DNA of 64,000 nucleotides from Thermoplasmatota archaeon (GCA_023489435.1 JAMDCA010000020.1:35677-99676); one strand, 5' to 3'; counted from the stretch's first letter, positions 1 to 10,415 are shown. Numbers and translations: made by a program. Notes: generated from the sequence alone by a model not told the origin.

Positions 1-673
1 TTCTTCTGATTTCAGGGACGTCTACTACCTGTTTGCAATATTGGCAATCCTAACCATGACATATGGAAATGTCTCGGCACTTTCCCAGAACAACCTCAAG
101 AGGCTCCTTGCTTACTCTAGCGTTGCCCAGGCAGGATACCTTATACTTGTCCTCGCTGTGGTCGGTTCAGTTGGCAACGTGAATTCCAATGTCGTTGCCG
201 TTGCATTGGCAGCAGGAATGTTCTATGCCATAGCATATATCTTCATGAAAGGAGGGGCGTTCATCACCCTGAACACATTAAAGGGTGACAATCTGATGGT
301 TTCTGACCTATCAGGGCTGGCAAAGAAGTCTCCCGGAGTTGCAGTCGGTTTCTCCATAATGCTGCTGGCCCTTGCAGGAATCCCCCTTACAGGAGGGTTC
401 TTTGCAAAGTACCTGCTTTTCCTGTCCCTCATAGAAGGCGGGCTTTGGTGGCTGGCTGTAATCGCCATTCTAAACAGTGCCATTTCAGTGTTCTATTATT
501 TCAGGGTCATACTGTACATGTTCGGAAAGGAACCACTGAAGGAAGATGCATTTAACCTCGACAACTCGTTCAAGATTCCCGTCTACGTGTCAGCTTTCCT
601 CACAGTTGCCATCTCCGTACTCGTGATCTGGTTCCCCACTATGATAGGGCTTGCCCCGGGACTATTCAGGTGA
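1..673 (+). CDS. nuoN: NADH-quinone oxidoreductase (Nuo/Fpo-like) subunit N, C-terminal part; truncated by window start
   Basis: ORF open from window start; motif SQNNLKRLLAYSSVAQAGYLI and multi-TM pattern typical of NuoN/Mrp antiporter family. Confidence 0.85.
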   Translation, partial: SSDFRDVYYLFAILAILTMTYGNVSALSQNNLKRLLAYSSVAQAGYLILVLAVVGSVGNVNSNVVAVALAAGMFYAIAYIFMKGGAFITLNTLKGDNLMVSDLSGLAKKSPGVAVGFSIMLLALAGIPLTGGFFAKYLLFLSLIEGGLWWLAVIAILNSAISVFYYFRVILYMFGKEPLKEDAFNLDNSFKIPVYVSAFLTVAISVLVIWFPTMIGLAPGLFR

Positions 674-679
674 TAAAAG

Positions 680-1045
680 ATGCCGTTGATATCTGATTTG
701 GAAATAATCAAGAGCGCCATAATATACGGCGACCTAGACGATGCAATGTCTGTGATAAGGAAAAGGCAGGAATCCCTCTCCTATTACCTGAAGAGAAACC
801 CAAAGGAAAAACAGGTCACGTACTCAAAATTCCTGAAATCTTTAGAATCCCTCCTTAAGGGGGAAATTAACCTGGATACCTTCAGAAATGAGGTAGGGGC
901 GCTCGACAGCCTTCCGGAACTGCTGGACATGACAGGCGACACAGGCGAGATCCTTGAATCACTCTACTATCTGCTCGAATACTCACTTGACAGGTACGAT
1001 GTCAGGTACCCGGCATATGACGGAAAGAGGTGTGATGACAAATGA
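680..1045 (+). CDS. hypothetical protein, downstream of nuoN
   Basis: ORF 7 bp after nuoN, same strand, overlaps next ORF by 4 bp. Confidence 0.6.
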   Translation: MPLISDLEIIKSAIIYGDLDDAMSVIRKRQESLSYYLKRNPKEKQVTYSKFLKSLESLLKGEINLDTFRNEVGALDSLPELLDMTGDTGEILESLYYLLEYSLDRYDVRYPAYDGKRCDDK

Positions 1046-1296
1046 CCAGAGACTTTGACCACTGTTTTTCACATCTGGAAAGCACAGAGGAGTCCGCGGC
1101 CCACTGCATCCATTGCCTCAAGAAGAATGGCGAGCAGGTCCTGTACGATGACCATGAAAAGAGGCTGAAACTTGGCAGAGAAGTTTATGACAAGCATTAT
1201 TCCGGCGAGATGAAGACCCTGACAGGACTGTTGGGGATCAACTCGCGGGAAACCTATGAAAATATGGATAAAAAATACAATCTTACCATGTACTGA
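1042..1296 (+). CDS. small Cys/His-containing hypothetical protein
   Basis: ATGA overlap with upstream ORF; HCFSHLES...AAHCIHCLKK Cys/His cluster. Confidence 0.55.
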   Translation: MTRDFDHCFSHLESTEESAAHCIHCLKKNGEQVLYDDHEKRLKLGREVYDKHYSGEMKTLTGLLGINSRETYENMDKKYNLTMY

Positions 1297-1347
1297 ACTC
1301 GTTCCGTACGTGAGTAAATTTTAATTACCCCATTCATCACTGGAAGG

Positions 1348-2085
1348 TTGCCAATTACACGTACTCCAATAGTTTCTCTTGAAGAAGATGAGGGAGTCAG
1401 CAGGATAGTAATATCCAACGGGGTTAACAGTTGCCTCAATAACGACGGGCTCCGGGATCTCCTCATAGCACTTACCGAAGCCATATCTGCAGGGGATTCC
1501 CCGATTCTCCTGACATCTGACAGCAAGAGGGCATTTTGCATGGGTTACACGTCCGATTGCAGACGAATCAGTGACAAGATGCACCTGAGGGAGGCATATT
1601 CCCTCGGAACAACCATTGCCAGAACCATGGCCACATCAAAACAGGCAATTATCAGCGCAATAGATGGTTATGCCCTGGGGCTGGGCCTGGAGATAGCTTT
1701 GTGTTCTGACCTGGTGATTGCATCAGAAAGGGCAAAATTCGGCATGCCTGAAGTCGCCTTTGGCATACCGTCGCTGACAGGCATAATCCCGGAAGTCCCT
1801 GAAATGTTTTCCGGAATGGCATATTCACTTATCAAGAAGGGAAAGGTCTTTGGTGTACACGAAGCGAAGGAGGCTGGCATAGTGAAAGAAATTGTCAGCA
1901 GCGACAACTTCCAGAGGCATGCCCTGGGACACGCTAGAGATATAGAATCCAGGCTGTTTCGTATCATCAAGAACGGAAACCAGTCTTCACACAACAGATA
2001 CATCCTCGATGACCTATTTTTCAAGATTTACGATCCAAGCTGCCTGACAATGATGCAGCTAGAACGTTTCAGAAACAGTATCTGA
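1348..2085 (+). CDS. enoyl-CoA hydratase/isomerase (crotonase) family protein
   Basis: SKQAIISAIDGYALGLGLEIALCSDLVIASERAKFGMPEV crotonase signature. Confidence 0.85.
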   Translation: MPITRTPIVSLEEDEGVSRIVISNGVNSCLNNDGLRDLLIALTEAISAGDSPILLTSDSKRAFCMGYTSDCRRISDKMHLREAYSLGTTIARTMATSKQAIISAIDGYALGLGLEIALCSDLVIASERAKFGMPEVAFGIPSLTGIIPEVPEMFSGMAYSLIKKGKVFGVHEAKEAGIVKEIVSSDNFQRHALGHARDIESRLFRIIKNGNQSSHNRYILDDLFFKIYDPSCLTMMQLERFRNSI

Positions 2086-2886
2086 ATCCTTTGCTCCTAA
2101 TTTCCGTTCATATCTTCTGGTGAAGTATATTCCTGCGAAATATAGGGCAATCATGGGCATGGCCATCAGGACTTCCGTGAATCCTGTAACGCCTGGAGAG
2201 AAAATGAGCCCAAAAAAGAGTGACCCAACTACTGCATATCTCCAGTTTTTTTCCCAGGTGTTGGCTGGCACCATCCCGGCACGTGTCAGTCCGTACATGA
2301 AAACTGGCACTTCAAAGGCAAAGCCGAATAATACAATGTAAATGATAAGAAAGGAAATGAAGCTCATCAGGCCCACAGTAGGCTGTGCACTCACTCCAAT
2401 GTCAAAGCTGTTGAATATTCTGAAGAGAACAGGGGCAATCCACAGGAGCCCCATTAGTGAGCCTGCCAGAAAAAGGAGGCTTGACGGAACAAGAATAGTC
2501 CTTAGAAGCACTCTTTCACTCCTTTTAAGTGCCGGCCCCAGGAACATGCTTATTTCATAAACTATAACCGGCATTGAGAGAATAAGGGCAATAAACATTG
2601 CCACGTAGGCATCAGCGGTTACTCCGTCAGAGGGCTTGAGTATCAGAATTTTTGTATTTGCAGGAAGCACGTAATTCTCTATTAAGAGAAGAAGTTGGGC
2701 TGCAATGTTGTGATATATGTCAGGATAAATGAATGGAAACGTGTAGCCAAAGAGTGTGAGGTCTCTAATGGTAAATAGCATTATGAAACCAAAGATTACG
2801 ACGAAAACAGCCATAATCCTAACTACTCTATGACGTAACTCATCTAGATTCCGGAAAATGATCGGAATAAAGCTATCATCATTCAT
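2059..2886 (-). CDS. tatC: Sec-independent protein translocase TatC
   Basis: six-TM protein; LDELRHRVVRI N-terminus and FAFEVPVFMYGLTRAGMV motif. Confidence 0.9.
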   Translation of the reverse strand: MNDDSFIPIIFRNLDELRHRVVRIMAVFVVIFGFIMLFTIRDLTLFGYTFPFIYPDIYHNIAAQLLLLIENYVLPANTKILILKPSDGVTADAYVAMFIALILSMPVIVYEISMFLGPALKRSERVLLRTILVPSSLLFLAGSLMGLLWIAPVLFRIFNSFDIGVSAQPTVGLMSFISFLIIYIVLFGFAFEVPVFMYGLTRAGMVPANTWEKNWRYAVVGSLFFGLIFSPGVTGFTEVLMAMPMIALYFAGIYFTRRYERKLGAKDSDTVSETF

Positions 2887-3192
2887 TTAATGGTTTGTTT
2901 TGAGTCTTTCCGATATTTCCTGGCTAAGCTGATCATCTGTCTTGTTTGCGGGGTCAATTCCCAGATTCCTTGCAGCTTCAGCGTAATTTACCTCTGATTT
3001 TGCTTTTGGAGCTTCTGGCGTGGAATACATGGCATTCTTTATCTCGTTCTCAAGTTCCACTTGCCCTCTCTTGAATTCCCCAGTGGCCCGTCCTAGGTTT
3101 CTTGCGAAATCCGGGATCTTTTTGGCGCCACCAAAAAGAATCAATGCGACAACAATTATGATGATCCAACCACCGACGTTGTCGAAGATCAT
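2887..3192 (-). CDS. tatA: twin-arginine translocase TatA/TatE
   Basis: N-terminal TM then FGGAKKIPDFARNLGRATGEFKRG; adjacent to tatC. Confidence 0.9.
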   Translation of the reverse strand: MIFDNVGGWIIIIVVALILFGGAKKIPDFARNLGRATGEFKRGQVELENEIKNAMYSTPEAPKAKSEVNYAEAARNLGIDPANKTDDQLSQEISERLKTNH

Positions 3193-3286
3193 GCTTTATG
3201 TATATTAGCCCGTTATTTAATCTTTTAGAGTGCATTAGCAGCACTGTTAAATGTGGATTCCGCAGACAAAAATAATATCTTAGGGT

Positions 3287-3751
3287 TCATTTGATCAATC
3301 CTCCGTGATAATTCATCTGGTAAACCTCAACACCTTCTGAGAGAATGTACTCCTCTCCATGGAATCTTTCACCTGACCCATTGAAATGGTTCTCGTAGGT
3401 GAAAAGACTCTCCTTGAAGGCTTTCGGTCCCCTGACAGGAAATTCTGTGGAAACTTCTCTCAAGGCCTTCTTAAGGAATGCATATACTGCAGCAGAGTAT
3501 GTTGGGGATAGCATGCCCCCACTGTAAACCATTGTCCAGATGGGCACTTTTCCTTCATATGCAACTTCAATGCCTGAAAACCGCTCTGAACCAAAATAAA
3601 TGTCCCTGTATAGAAAATTCCCGCTGGAGTACTGCAGCTGCCTGGAAGATTCCAGAATTGGAACAGAGGCATTAATGGGAGACTCTGAAGCATAAGTGTT
3701 CCTTTTTGCTTCTACAAGAAAATTTGCGAATTGGGGTCCAACTGATGTCAC
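3287..3751 (-). CDS. DUF5680-like hypothetical protein
   Basis: YRDIYFGSERFSGIEVAYEGKVPIWTMVYSGG motif resembles DUF5680 proteins. Confidence 0.55.
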   Translation of the reverse strand: MTSVGPQFANFLVEAKRNTYASESPINASVPILESSRQLQYSSGNFLYRDIYFGSERFSGIEVAYEGKVPIWTMVYSGGMLSPTYSAAVYAFLKKALREVSTEFPVRGPKAFKESLFTYENHFNGSGERFHGEEYILSEGVEVYQMNYHGGLIK

Positions 3752-3801
3752 ACTACAAAATCCTCAATGGATAATTTAACCTGTTGGATATGAAAAATAG
3801 A

Positions 3802-4140
3802 TCAGGGCAGGTCCAGGTCTACACTGTAGCCTATCTGCCTGAATTTTTCTCCGGCGCTGATAAGCCCATTCTTAGTATGGGTTTCCACAGCGCTGAATGA
3901 AAATGAGACTATCTTCTTGTTGCTGTTGAGAACCACAAATCCAACAGTCTTGTCTGTTGGAAGGACTTCGTCAGTTCTTGAGAAATTTTCAATGAATTCC
4001 GGCAGCCCCTCTTCAATATATGCGGAGCCTAGAAGATCTACCAGAGAATCCAGCGATGGAATAAGATTGGGAAGTTCAACACAAATTACCGAGGGGTGTA
4101 TGGACCCCAGGGATAAATTGTACATTGCGCAGTTTGTCAA
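3802..4140 (-). CDS. hypothetical protein, possibly a divergent single TBP-like repeat
   Basis: 112-aa ORF; VGFVVLNSNKKIVSFSFSAVETHTKNGLISAGEKFRQIGY loosely resembles a TBP half-repeat. Confidence 0.5.
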   Translation of the reverse strand: MTNCAMYNLSLGSIHPSVICVELPNLIPSLDSLVDLLGSAYIEEGLPEFIENFSRTDEVLPTDKTVGFVVLNSNKKIVSFSFSAVETHTKNGLISAGEKFRQIGYSVDLDLP

Positions 4141-4145
4141 GTTAA

Positions 4146-4760
4146 TCAGGCTTTGACTCTCTTAAGGTACCATCTCTCTGCCCCAGCTTCCTTCTCTCTT
4201 TCAAGTGCACCCTTGAAAGTGTTAGGCGCTGCTGCGATACCATCAGTTCCAGGTTCCCAGTTTGCAGGAGTTGCCAGTTTCTTGTCCCAGTTGAACTGGA
4301 AGGCCTTGATGACTCTGATAATCTCCCTCATGTTTCTTCCAACTTCGGCTGGATAGTAAACCATCCACCTAATGGTCTGGTTTGGGTCTATGAGGAATAC
4401 GCCCCTTACGGTTGTGCCAACCTTTTCATCCATCAGGTTATACTCTCTTGCGACTTCCTTCTCAAGGTCCGCAAGCACAGGGAACGGAACTTCCACCCCG
4501 TACTTCTCCTTGATATCCTTGAGCCAGGCAATGTGGCTGTATATGCTGTCCACACTAAGTCCAATAAGCTCAACGCCCAGTTTCTTGAATTGGTCAAAAC
4601 TCTCAGTAAATGCCATAAACTCTGTTGTGCACACTGGAGTAAAATCTGCAGGATGCGAAAAGAGGAGTACCCACTTTCCCTTGTAATCCGAAAATGTTAT
4701 GGGGCCCTGCGTTGAGTTTATAGTAAAGTCTGGTGCTTTTTGTCCTAGATGTACTGGCAT
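4146..4760 (-). CDS. peroxiredoxin (AhpC/TSA, Prx6-like)
   Basis: FSHPADFTPVCTTEF active site; GVFLIDPNQTIRWMVYYPAEVGRN. Confidence 0.95.
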   Translation of the reverse strand: MPVHLGQKAPDFTINSTQGPITFSDYKGKWVLLFSHPADFTPVCTTEFMAFTESFDQFKKLGVELIGLSVDSIYSHIAWLKDIKEKYGVEVPFPVLADLEKEVAREYNLMDEKVGTTVRGVFLIDPNQTIRWMVYYPAEVGRNMREIIRVIKAFQFNWDKKLATPANWEPGTDGIAAAPNTFKGALEREKEAGAERWYLKRVKA

Positions 4761-4828
4761 TATTTTTTCACCTTATACCTCGATCTGGAATTCCTATATT
4801 AACAGTGAAGATAGGTGCAAATTTAGCT

Positions 4829-5794
4829 TTATTTTCTAGATTTTTCACAAAGGTACTCTGCGAAATAAGTAATGACCATGTCTGCACCAGCCCTGAAAAT
4901 TGAAGTAATGCTCTCTTCAATTGCAGATGGCGCAAGATAGCCATTATCGACGGCCATCTTCAACATGGTGTATTCGCCGCTCACACTGTATGCTGCGATT
5001 GGGGCGTCAAAAGATTCTCTCGCCTTGTTGATGATGTCAAGATATGGCAGGGCAGGCTTTACCATTATTATGTCTGCGCCCTCATTGAGGTCATGTGCAA
5101 TTTCCAGCATGGCTTCCCTGGAATTTCTAGGGTCCATCTGATAAGCCCTTCTGTCGCCAAAGGATGGTGTTGAATCTGCTGCGTTTCTGAATGGCCCGTA
5201 CATTGCAGATGCATACTTTGCACTGTATGCCATAATGGGGACATTCTGGTATCCTGAACCATCAAGTGTTTCCCTGATGAAACCAACCTGGCCATCCATC
5301 ATGCCACTGGGAGCAACCATGTGAACACCTGCTTTTGCATATGAAAGGGCAATCTTTCCGTAGCTTTCCAATGTGGAATCATTGTCAACCTCCTCACCGT
5401 GGAGGACTCCGCAGTGCCCATGTGAGGTATATTCGCACATGCACAGGTCAGCTATCACGATCTGGCTGGTTTCCTTCCTTGCAATTCTGATAGATTCCTG
5501 GACAACACCATTTTCCTGGTGCGCTGAAGTTCCTTTATCATCCTTTCTTCCCGGAATCCCAAACAGCAGGATGCTGCTGACTCCAGCCTCATCCAGCTCT
5601 CCCAGATGCCCGGCTAAAGAATCCGGGGTTTGCCTGGCAATTCCAGGCATTGAGGGAATTGGAACCGGTTTCCTTGCAGTCTCGTCCACAAATACCGGCA
5701 TTATGAGTTTCTTCGTATCAAGAGAGGTTTCGGAAACTAAGTCCCTTATTTTTTCTGAACTGCGCAAACGCCTCGGGCGCGAGACTGGAAACAT
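4829..5794 (-). CDS. hemB: porphobilinogen synthase (delta-aminolevulinic acid dehydratase)
   Basis: RRLR...MPVFVDE, VAPSGMMDGQV, YSAKYASAMYGPFR, MVKPALPYLDII. Confidence 0.95.
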   Translation of the reverse strand: MFPVSRPRRLRSSEKIRDLVSETSLDTKKLIMPVFVDETARKPVPIPSMPGIARQTPDSLAGHLGELDEAGVSSILLFGIPGRKDDKGTSAHQENGVVQESIRIARKETSQIVIADLCMCEYTSHGHCGVLHGEEVDNDSTLESYGKIALSYAKAGVHMVAPSGMMDGQVGFIRETLDGSGYQNVPIMAYSAKYASAMYGPFRNAADSTPSFGDRRAYQMDPRNSREAMLEIAHDLNEGADIIMVKPALPYLDIINKARESFDAPIAAYSVSGEYTMLKMAVDNGYLAPSAIEESITSIFRAGADMVITYFAEYLCEKSRK

Positions 5795-5848
5795 AAAGCA
5801 TAAATTACCTTCCGCAATTAAACTTATTGAGCTTAAGGTTTTGATAGC

Positions 5849-6217
5849 ATGGTTAAGATAACATCCCAGGGGACAATGGTGCTCCCCTTTCAGAGGATTC
5901 AGGAATTATTGAAAACGGTCGATACGGGCAGCAATAAGTTCCACACTGCCAGAAACATCGTAACAGACAATATGGCCAACAAGAACCAGGAGATTGCCAT
6001 TGGTTCCATTGATTTTGAGGTTTCGGGGAACAGGGTCACTGTTACTTGCGACACAACCGGAAAGAGTGTTAAGGAAGCTTTCAAACGCTCATTTGACGTG
6101 GTTTACGAAGTTATGTCAGAACTACTTGAGCTCACATTGAGGGAAAAGGACATTGAAAACGAGGACACTCTGATGGCAATAAGGGACATAACTATTGTAA
6201 GTGTATCAGAGGAATAA
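5849..6217 (+). CDS. hypothetical protein
   Basis: 122-aa ORF divergent from hemB. Confidence 0.6.
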   Translation: MVKITSQGTMVLPFQRIQELLKTVDTGSNKFHTARNIVTDNMANKNQEIAIGSIDFEVSGNRVTVTCDTTGKSVKEAFKRSFDVVYEVMSELLELTLREKDIENEDTLMAIRDITIVSVSEE

Positions 6218-6220
6218 TCA

Positions 6221-7663
6221 TTACACTATTTCGTGCATGACAAGTGATGGCCAGCCGTCATTGTTGAATTCAGGCATTGCGACATAGAAGACTTTCGGTG
6301 CAGAATTGACTACCGCATAACCGCTGACTTCCTTGAAATGCATTGTGAAGTTGGAATAATGGCTGATCTTCTCGTAGTACTCATCATCAGTGATTATGAC
6401 AATTGCACCGGTTGGCCTGATGCTGTTGATGAGATTCACAAGATCTCCAAAGAAATCCCGTCCGTAAGTGAACATCAGGAAATCCGTGGAGAAGAAGTAC
6501 AGATCCGGCCTTGATGAGGCTGACATAAAGAAGTCAATTACATCATTTGGAAAGTCTTCAACAATACCTTTTCCTTCAAGGTTAATAACAAATGAGTTTG
6601 CCCTCTTTGACTTCTCAGCAGTAATGTAATGCTTCATGGTCTCAGAATCCATGGAGTTGACCAGGATTCTTGAGGTTTCATAACTGCTGGAAGTTGCGTC
6701 TATGACTCCTCTCCCGTCCAGGATTGCATCCTTTATGAGATTATTTTTCACGAGGTTGACAAAATCATTCACAACGGTTGAGTTCCCTTTTCTGTGCAGC
6801 ATGATTACGGAACCAAGAGGAACAGTATCAGATCCGGTCTTGGTCAGTTTCTGCAGGTCGTCAGAATCGAGAGGGACTTCAAACTGTTCGTGCTTGCCCT
6901 TCTTGTCTACCTTTACCTTCTTTTCTGGATAGATAATCTGCCGCTGGTCAAGCGAAAAGAACCTGCCGCCCTTAAGCGTGTATAAGTATACTGGCGTTGA
7001 GCCGAGAGAGACACCCCTAAGCTTCTCAACGATGGTTCTCCGGACAAGGAAGTCCTCCTCAATACTATAATCCATAGAAATGACTCCGTCAGAGAAGTAT
7101 TCCAGTTTCTGGTTCTCCTTTGCTTCCAGGATGCAAACAAGCCTGGCACCGGATTTCTCAACCAGATCCGCATGGATCATTGAAAACAGGAGCAGGTAAT
7201 TAATGTCATATTTTTCAGAAAGGGCTTCTATGGAATCGATGACAATGAGCGGGGCACTTCCATAATTGGAATCCACGAATTCGTAAAGTGCCCTCACCTC
7301 AGGCAGAAGGTCTGTGATATTAAGTATCAGGCCGTTGTCTATGCCACTGGACACTTTTCCCTCTTCAATCATGTGCTCCAGCTTCTGCAGAGACTCGGTG
7401 CTGGCGTTGACAATTTCCCCTTTCAGTGAAGTGGAAAGATTCCTGATGGAAACATCTTTCAGCCAGGGATATGTGAGCTGAAGGGATTCGTCAGAGAAAC
7501 GGGCTGAGAGGTAGCAGACTGGAACTTTGTCCATTACAGATTCCATGTATTCAAGTGCAAAAGTAGTTTTTCCGGCACCAGGCTTACCTTTGATAATAAG
7601 GGACCGCCCATACTTCTGATCAAAAAATTGATCAAGGAGACCTACTAATCCCTCTCTATTCAT
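6221..7663 (-). CDS. RecA/KaiC-superfamily ATPase (GvpD-like)
   Basis: Walker A IIKGKPGAGKTTFALEYME; Walker B LIVIDSIEAL. Confidence 0.75.
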   Translation of the reverse strand: MNREGLVGLLDQFFDQKYGRSLIIKGKPGAGKTTFALEYMESVMDKVPVCYLSARFSDESLQLTYPWLKDVSIRNLSTSLKGEIVNASTESLQKLEHMIEEGKVSSGIDNGLILNITDLLPEVRALYEFVDSNYGSAPLIVIDSIEALSEKYDINYLLLFSMIHADLVEKSGARLVCILEAKENQKLEYFSDGVISMDYSIEEDFLVRRTIVEKLRGVSLGSTPVYLYTLKGGRFFSLDQRQIIYPEKKVKVDKKGKHEQFEVPLDSDDLQKLTKTGSDTVPLGSVIMLHRKGNSTVVNDFVNLVKNNLIKDAILDGRGVIDATSSSYETSRILVNSMDSETMKHYITAEKSKRANSFVINLEGKGIVEDFPNDVIDFFMSASSRPDLYFFSTDFLMFTYGRDFFGDLVNLINSIRPTGAIVIITDDEYYEKISHYSNFTMHFKEVSGYAVVNSAPKVFYVAMPEFNNDGWPSLVMHEIV

Positions 7664-7667
7664 TTTT

Positions 7668-8555
7668 TCAAGCCTCTAAGTCTGTCACCGCATCTCTGTT
7701 CCAGTCCAGACAGTACCTTGTAATCTGCCCGAACTGAATATGGTCCATAGAACCTTCGCCAAACACTAGCACCAGATAAGCATTCCTTTCCAGGGCTATG
7801 CTCTTTATCTGTTCGAAAGCTCTCGCCACGTCATAGAATGAGTGATATACAATCAGCAGATCGAATACATCTATAAATATAATGTGTGCTTTGTTTTCGC
7901 TTATCCTTTTAATGATGGAGTCAACAATGAATGTAAGGTTCACGGGCCTGTTTCTCTGCGCACCCATAGAATCCGTGACCCAGATGAAATTTTCGTCATT
8001 GAGGATTTCAGGCATTTCCAGTTTAAGGTTGAAACGTGAAACAACAAGGATTGAATCCTTGCTTATTCTGTTGGAAATGAGCATTGACATAAAAACGGGA
8101 GTTGATTCTGGCATGGTAAAATAGGTGTTTCCGGGATAAAGGCCATTTTTGGCAAGGTAAATTGTGGTGTTATTTATTGTTTTAAGCTTGCTAATAATAT
8201 GACCGGAGAGAGCCTGCCTCAAGCGCTTGCGGATCTCTTCAATATTCTTTGGGTCAATAATAACAGTCTCGGAAGTATACCGGATCTTCTCATCCATCAC
8301 CGGTTCCTTCTGAGACATAATTATGAGCAGGTAACCCCTGTGTTCCTCGAGAAACAGTTCCGCATCCTCTTTCTTCATGGAACCGTCTGTGTAATAGATA
8401 AGAGAACTGGGTTTTGTCTTCTCAATAAGATCCCTGGTAACCTTATTCATGATTTTATATTCAATACCTGTGGGAGCCATGATATCCTTGAACAGCTTTT
8501 CTTGTTTTCCGCTCCCATCGTAAACTAATATCATGCCTCTTAAACTAAAGTTCAT
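7668..8555 (-). CDS. KaiC-like protein without a recognisable P-loop, paired with upstream-type ATPase
   Basis: FIDVFDLLIVYHSFYDVARAFEQI Walker-B-like segment; no GxxxxGKT. Confidence 0.55.
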   Translation of the reverse strand: MNFSLRGMILVYDGSGKQEKLFKDIMAPTGIEYKIMNKVTRDLIEKTKPSSLIYYTDGSMKKEDAELFLEEHRGYLLIIMSQKEPVMDEKIRYTSETVIIDPKNIEEIRKRLRQALSGHIISKLKTINNTTIYLAKNGLYPGNTYFTMPESTPVFMSMLISNRISKDSILVVSRFNLKLEMPEILNDENFIWVTDSMGAQRNRPVNLTFIVDSIIKRISENKAHIIFIDVFDLLIVYHSFYDVARAFEQIKSIALERNAYLVLVFGEGSMDHIQFGQITRYCLDWNRDAVTDLEA

Positions 8556-8783
8556 GTTTATTTAATTTTTACTATTGTGGGCGAGGGTAAGTTCGTTTAA
8601 AAATTAGCCAGAATGTCGATTTTCAGTCAATTTTTGAATTGGTTCAAAGAATTTGGTCAGGGATGGTACACCATTTACCACATAACCATGCATTTTTACA
8701 CTTTAGACATGTGAAATACCAAATAAAAAGGAATATATGCTGCATTCTATATTATAAACAGATCTGCAGGGAGGACAAACTAA

Positions 8784-9377
8784 ATGGACTGGGATATAGC
8801 ATATGAAAACGGAGACTACAGAAAACACTGGAATTCTTCACATCCTTCACCAGAACTGGTCTGTCATATTTCTTCTATGCAAAGCCCTTAGACCAAGGAA
8901 TTTCTGGACATTGGCTGTGGAACTCGAGAAGATACTATTTTTGTATCTAATTTTTTCATGCATTCTGTGGGAATCGACATCAGCTTGAAGGCTTTAGCAC
9001 ATGCAGCCGCAAAAACCGGCTCTACGGGATCAAAGGCAAAATTCATTCAAGGGGACATAGGGGCCCTTCCTTTTGAGAGTTCAAGATTCAGCATGGTTTC
9101 GGATAGGTGATGCATGCATAATCTTTCCTTTGAGATGTGGGCATCATGTGAAAAAGAAGTTTACAGGGTGCTGAAACTCGGTGGCGTTTTCTTCTTGAGG
9201 GGTGCAAGAAAAATTCCATCCTATGTTACGAATTTAACTTTCATTGAGCAGGAGAATGTTGAAAAATATTTCACCTCAAATCGCTGGAAAATCGCCGGGC
9301 CATTTAACTTCACAATGTTCTCTGATGCAGAGGATGGTTTCCCTCTTTCCAATCTATTCGTTTTGAATAAATTGTAA
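8784..9377 (+). pseudogene. decayed SAM-dependent class I methyltransferase
   Basis: MDWDIAYENGDYRKHW... then frameshifts; AKTGSTGSKAKFIQGDIGALPFESSRFSMVSDR* then CMHNLSFEMWASCEKEVYRVLKLGGVFFL in broken frames. Confidence 0.75.
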
Positions 9378-9440
9378 TTGTTATCAGCTTGCCCAAATAT
9401 CGCCCAACAAATTTAAGATTGTTTCAACAATCCTTGATTC

Positions 9441-10415
9441 ATGGTACGAAAGAAGATTTCACTTATAGGCGCAGGAAACGTAGGCGCTTCCCTTGCCCAG
9501 TTTCTTGCACTGAAGGAACTTGGTGACGTATATTTATTCGATGTTGTGGACGGAGTGCCTGAAGGAAAGGCATTGGACATTCTCGAAGGAAACCCGCACT
9601 GGGGTGCCGATGTCAAAGTCAAAGGCTTCACTACCGCAGATCCATCAGCTTACAAGAACCTTGAAAATTCAGATGTCATTGTTATCACTGCCGGGCTTGC
9701 CAGAAAGCCTGGAATGTCCAGAGATGATCTCCTGAACAAGAATGTTGAAATCATGGCTTCCATCGCCAAAAATGTAAAAAAATACTCTCCCGGTTCTAGG
9801 GTTGTAATAGTATCAAACCCTGCTGATGTAATGGCATACGCTTTCCACAAAGCGTCTGGGATTAAGGCAGAAAACATAATGGGGCTTGGAGGTTCACTGG
9901 ACAGTGCAAGGTTCAGAGCATTCCTTGCTGAGGAACTTTCAGTGTCAGTGGAGGACGTGAACGCATTTGTCATTGGAGGACACGGCGACGACATGGTTCC
10001 CTTCATCAGGTATTCCAATGTCGCGGGAATCCCAATTACATCTCTCCTCTCAAAAGAAAAGATTGAAGAGATTGTAAAAAGGACCAGGTTTGGTGGCGGA
10101 GAAATCGTCAATTACCTCAAAACCGGTAGTGCATATTATGCACCTGGTGTCTCCATCACAGCAATGGTTGAATCCATCATAAAAGACAAAAAGAGAGTTA
10201 TTCCTTGTGCAGCCTATCTTTCTGGAAGCCATGCAAAGCACTATGGTGCTGAGGGCATATTTATAGGCCTTCCCATTAAGATTGGGGAAAGTGGTGTAGA
10301 GCAGATTTATGACATGGACTTCAACCCTGATGAGAAAGCACTTTGGGTAAAAACTGTTGAATCGGTCAAATCCAGCTGCCAGAAAGTTGATGATTTCCTG
10401 AAAACATCAAACTAA
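9441..10415 (+). CDS. mdh: malate dehydrogenase
   Basis: KKISLIGAGNVGASLAQFLALKELGDVYLFDVV; VIGGHGDDMVPFIRYSNVAGIP. Confidence 0.95.
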   Translation: MVRKKISLIGAGNVGASLAQFLALKELGDVYLFDVVDGVPEGKALDILEGNPHWGADVKVKGFTTADPSAYKNLENSDVIVITAGLARKPGMSRDDLLNKNVEIMASIAKNVKKYSPGSRVVIVSNPADVMAYAFHKASGIKAENIMGLGGSLDSARFRAFLAEELSVSVEDVNAFVIGGHGDDMVPFIRYSNVAGIPITSLLSKEKIEEIVKRTRFGGGEIVNYLKTGSAYYAPGVSITAMVESIIKDKKRVIPCAAYLSGSHAKHYGAEGIFIGLPIKIGESGVEQIYDMDFNPDEKALWVKTVESVKSSCQKVDDFLKTSN

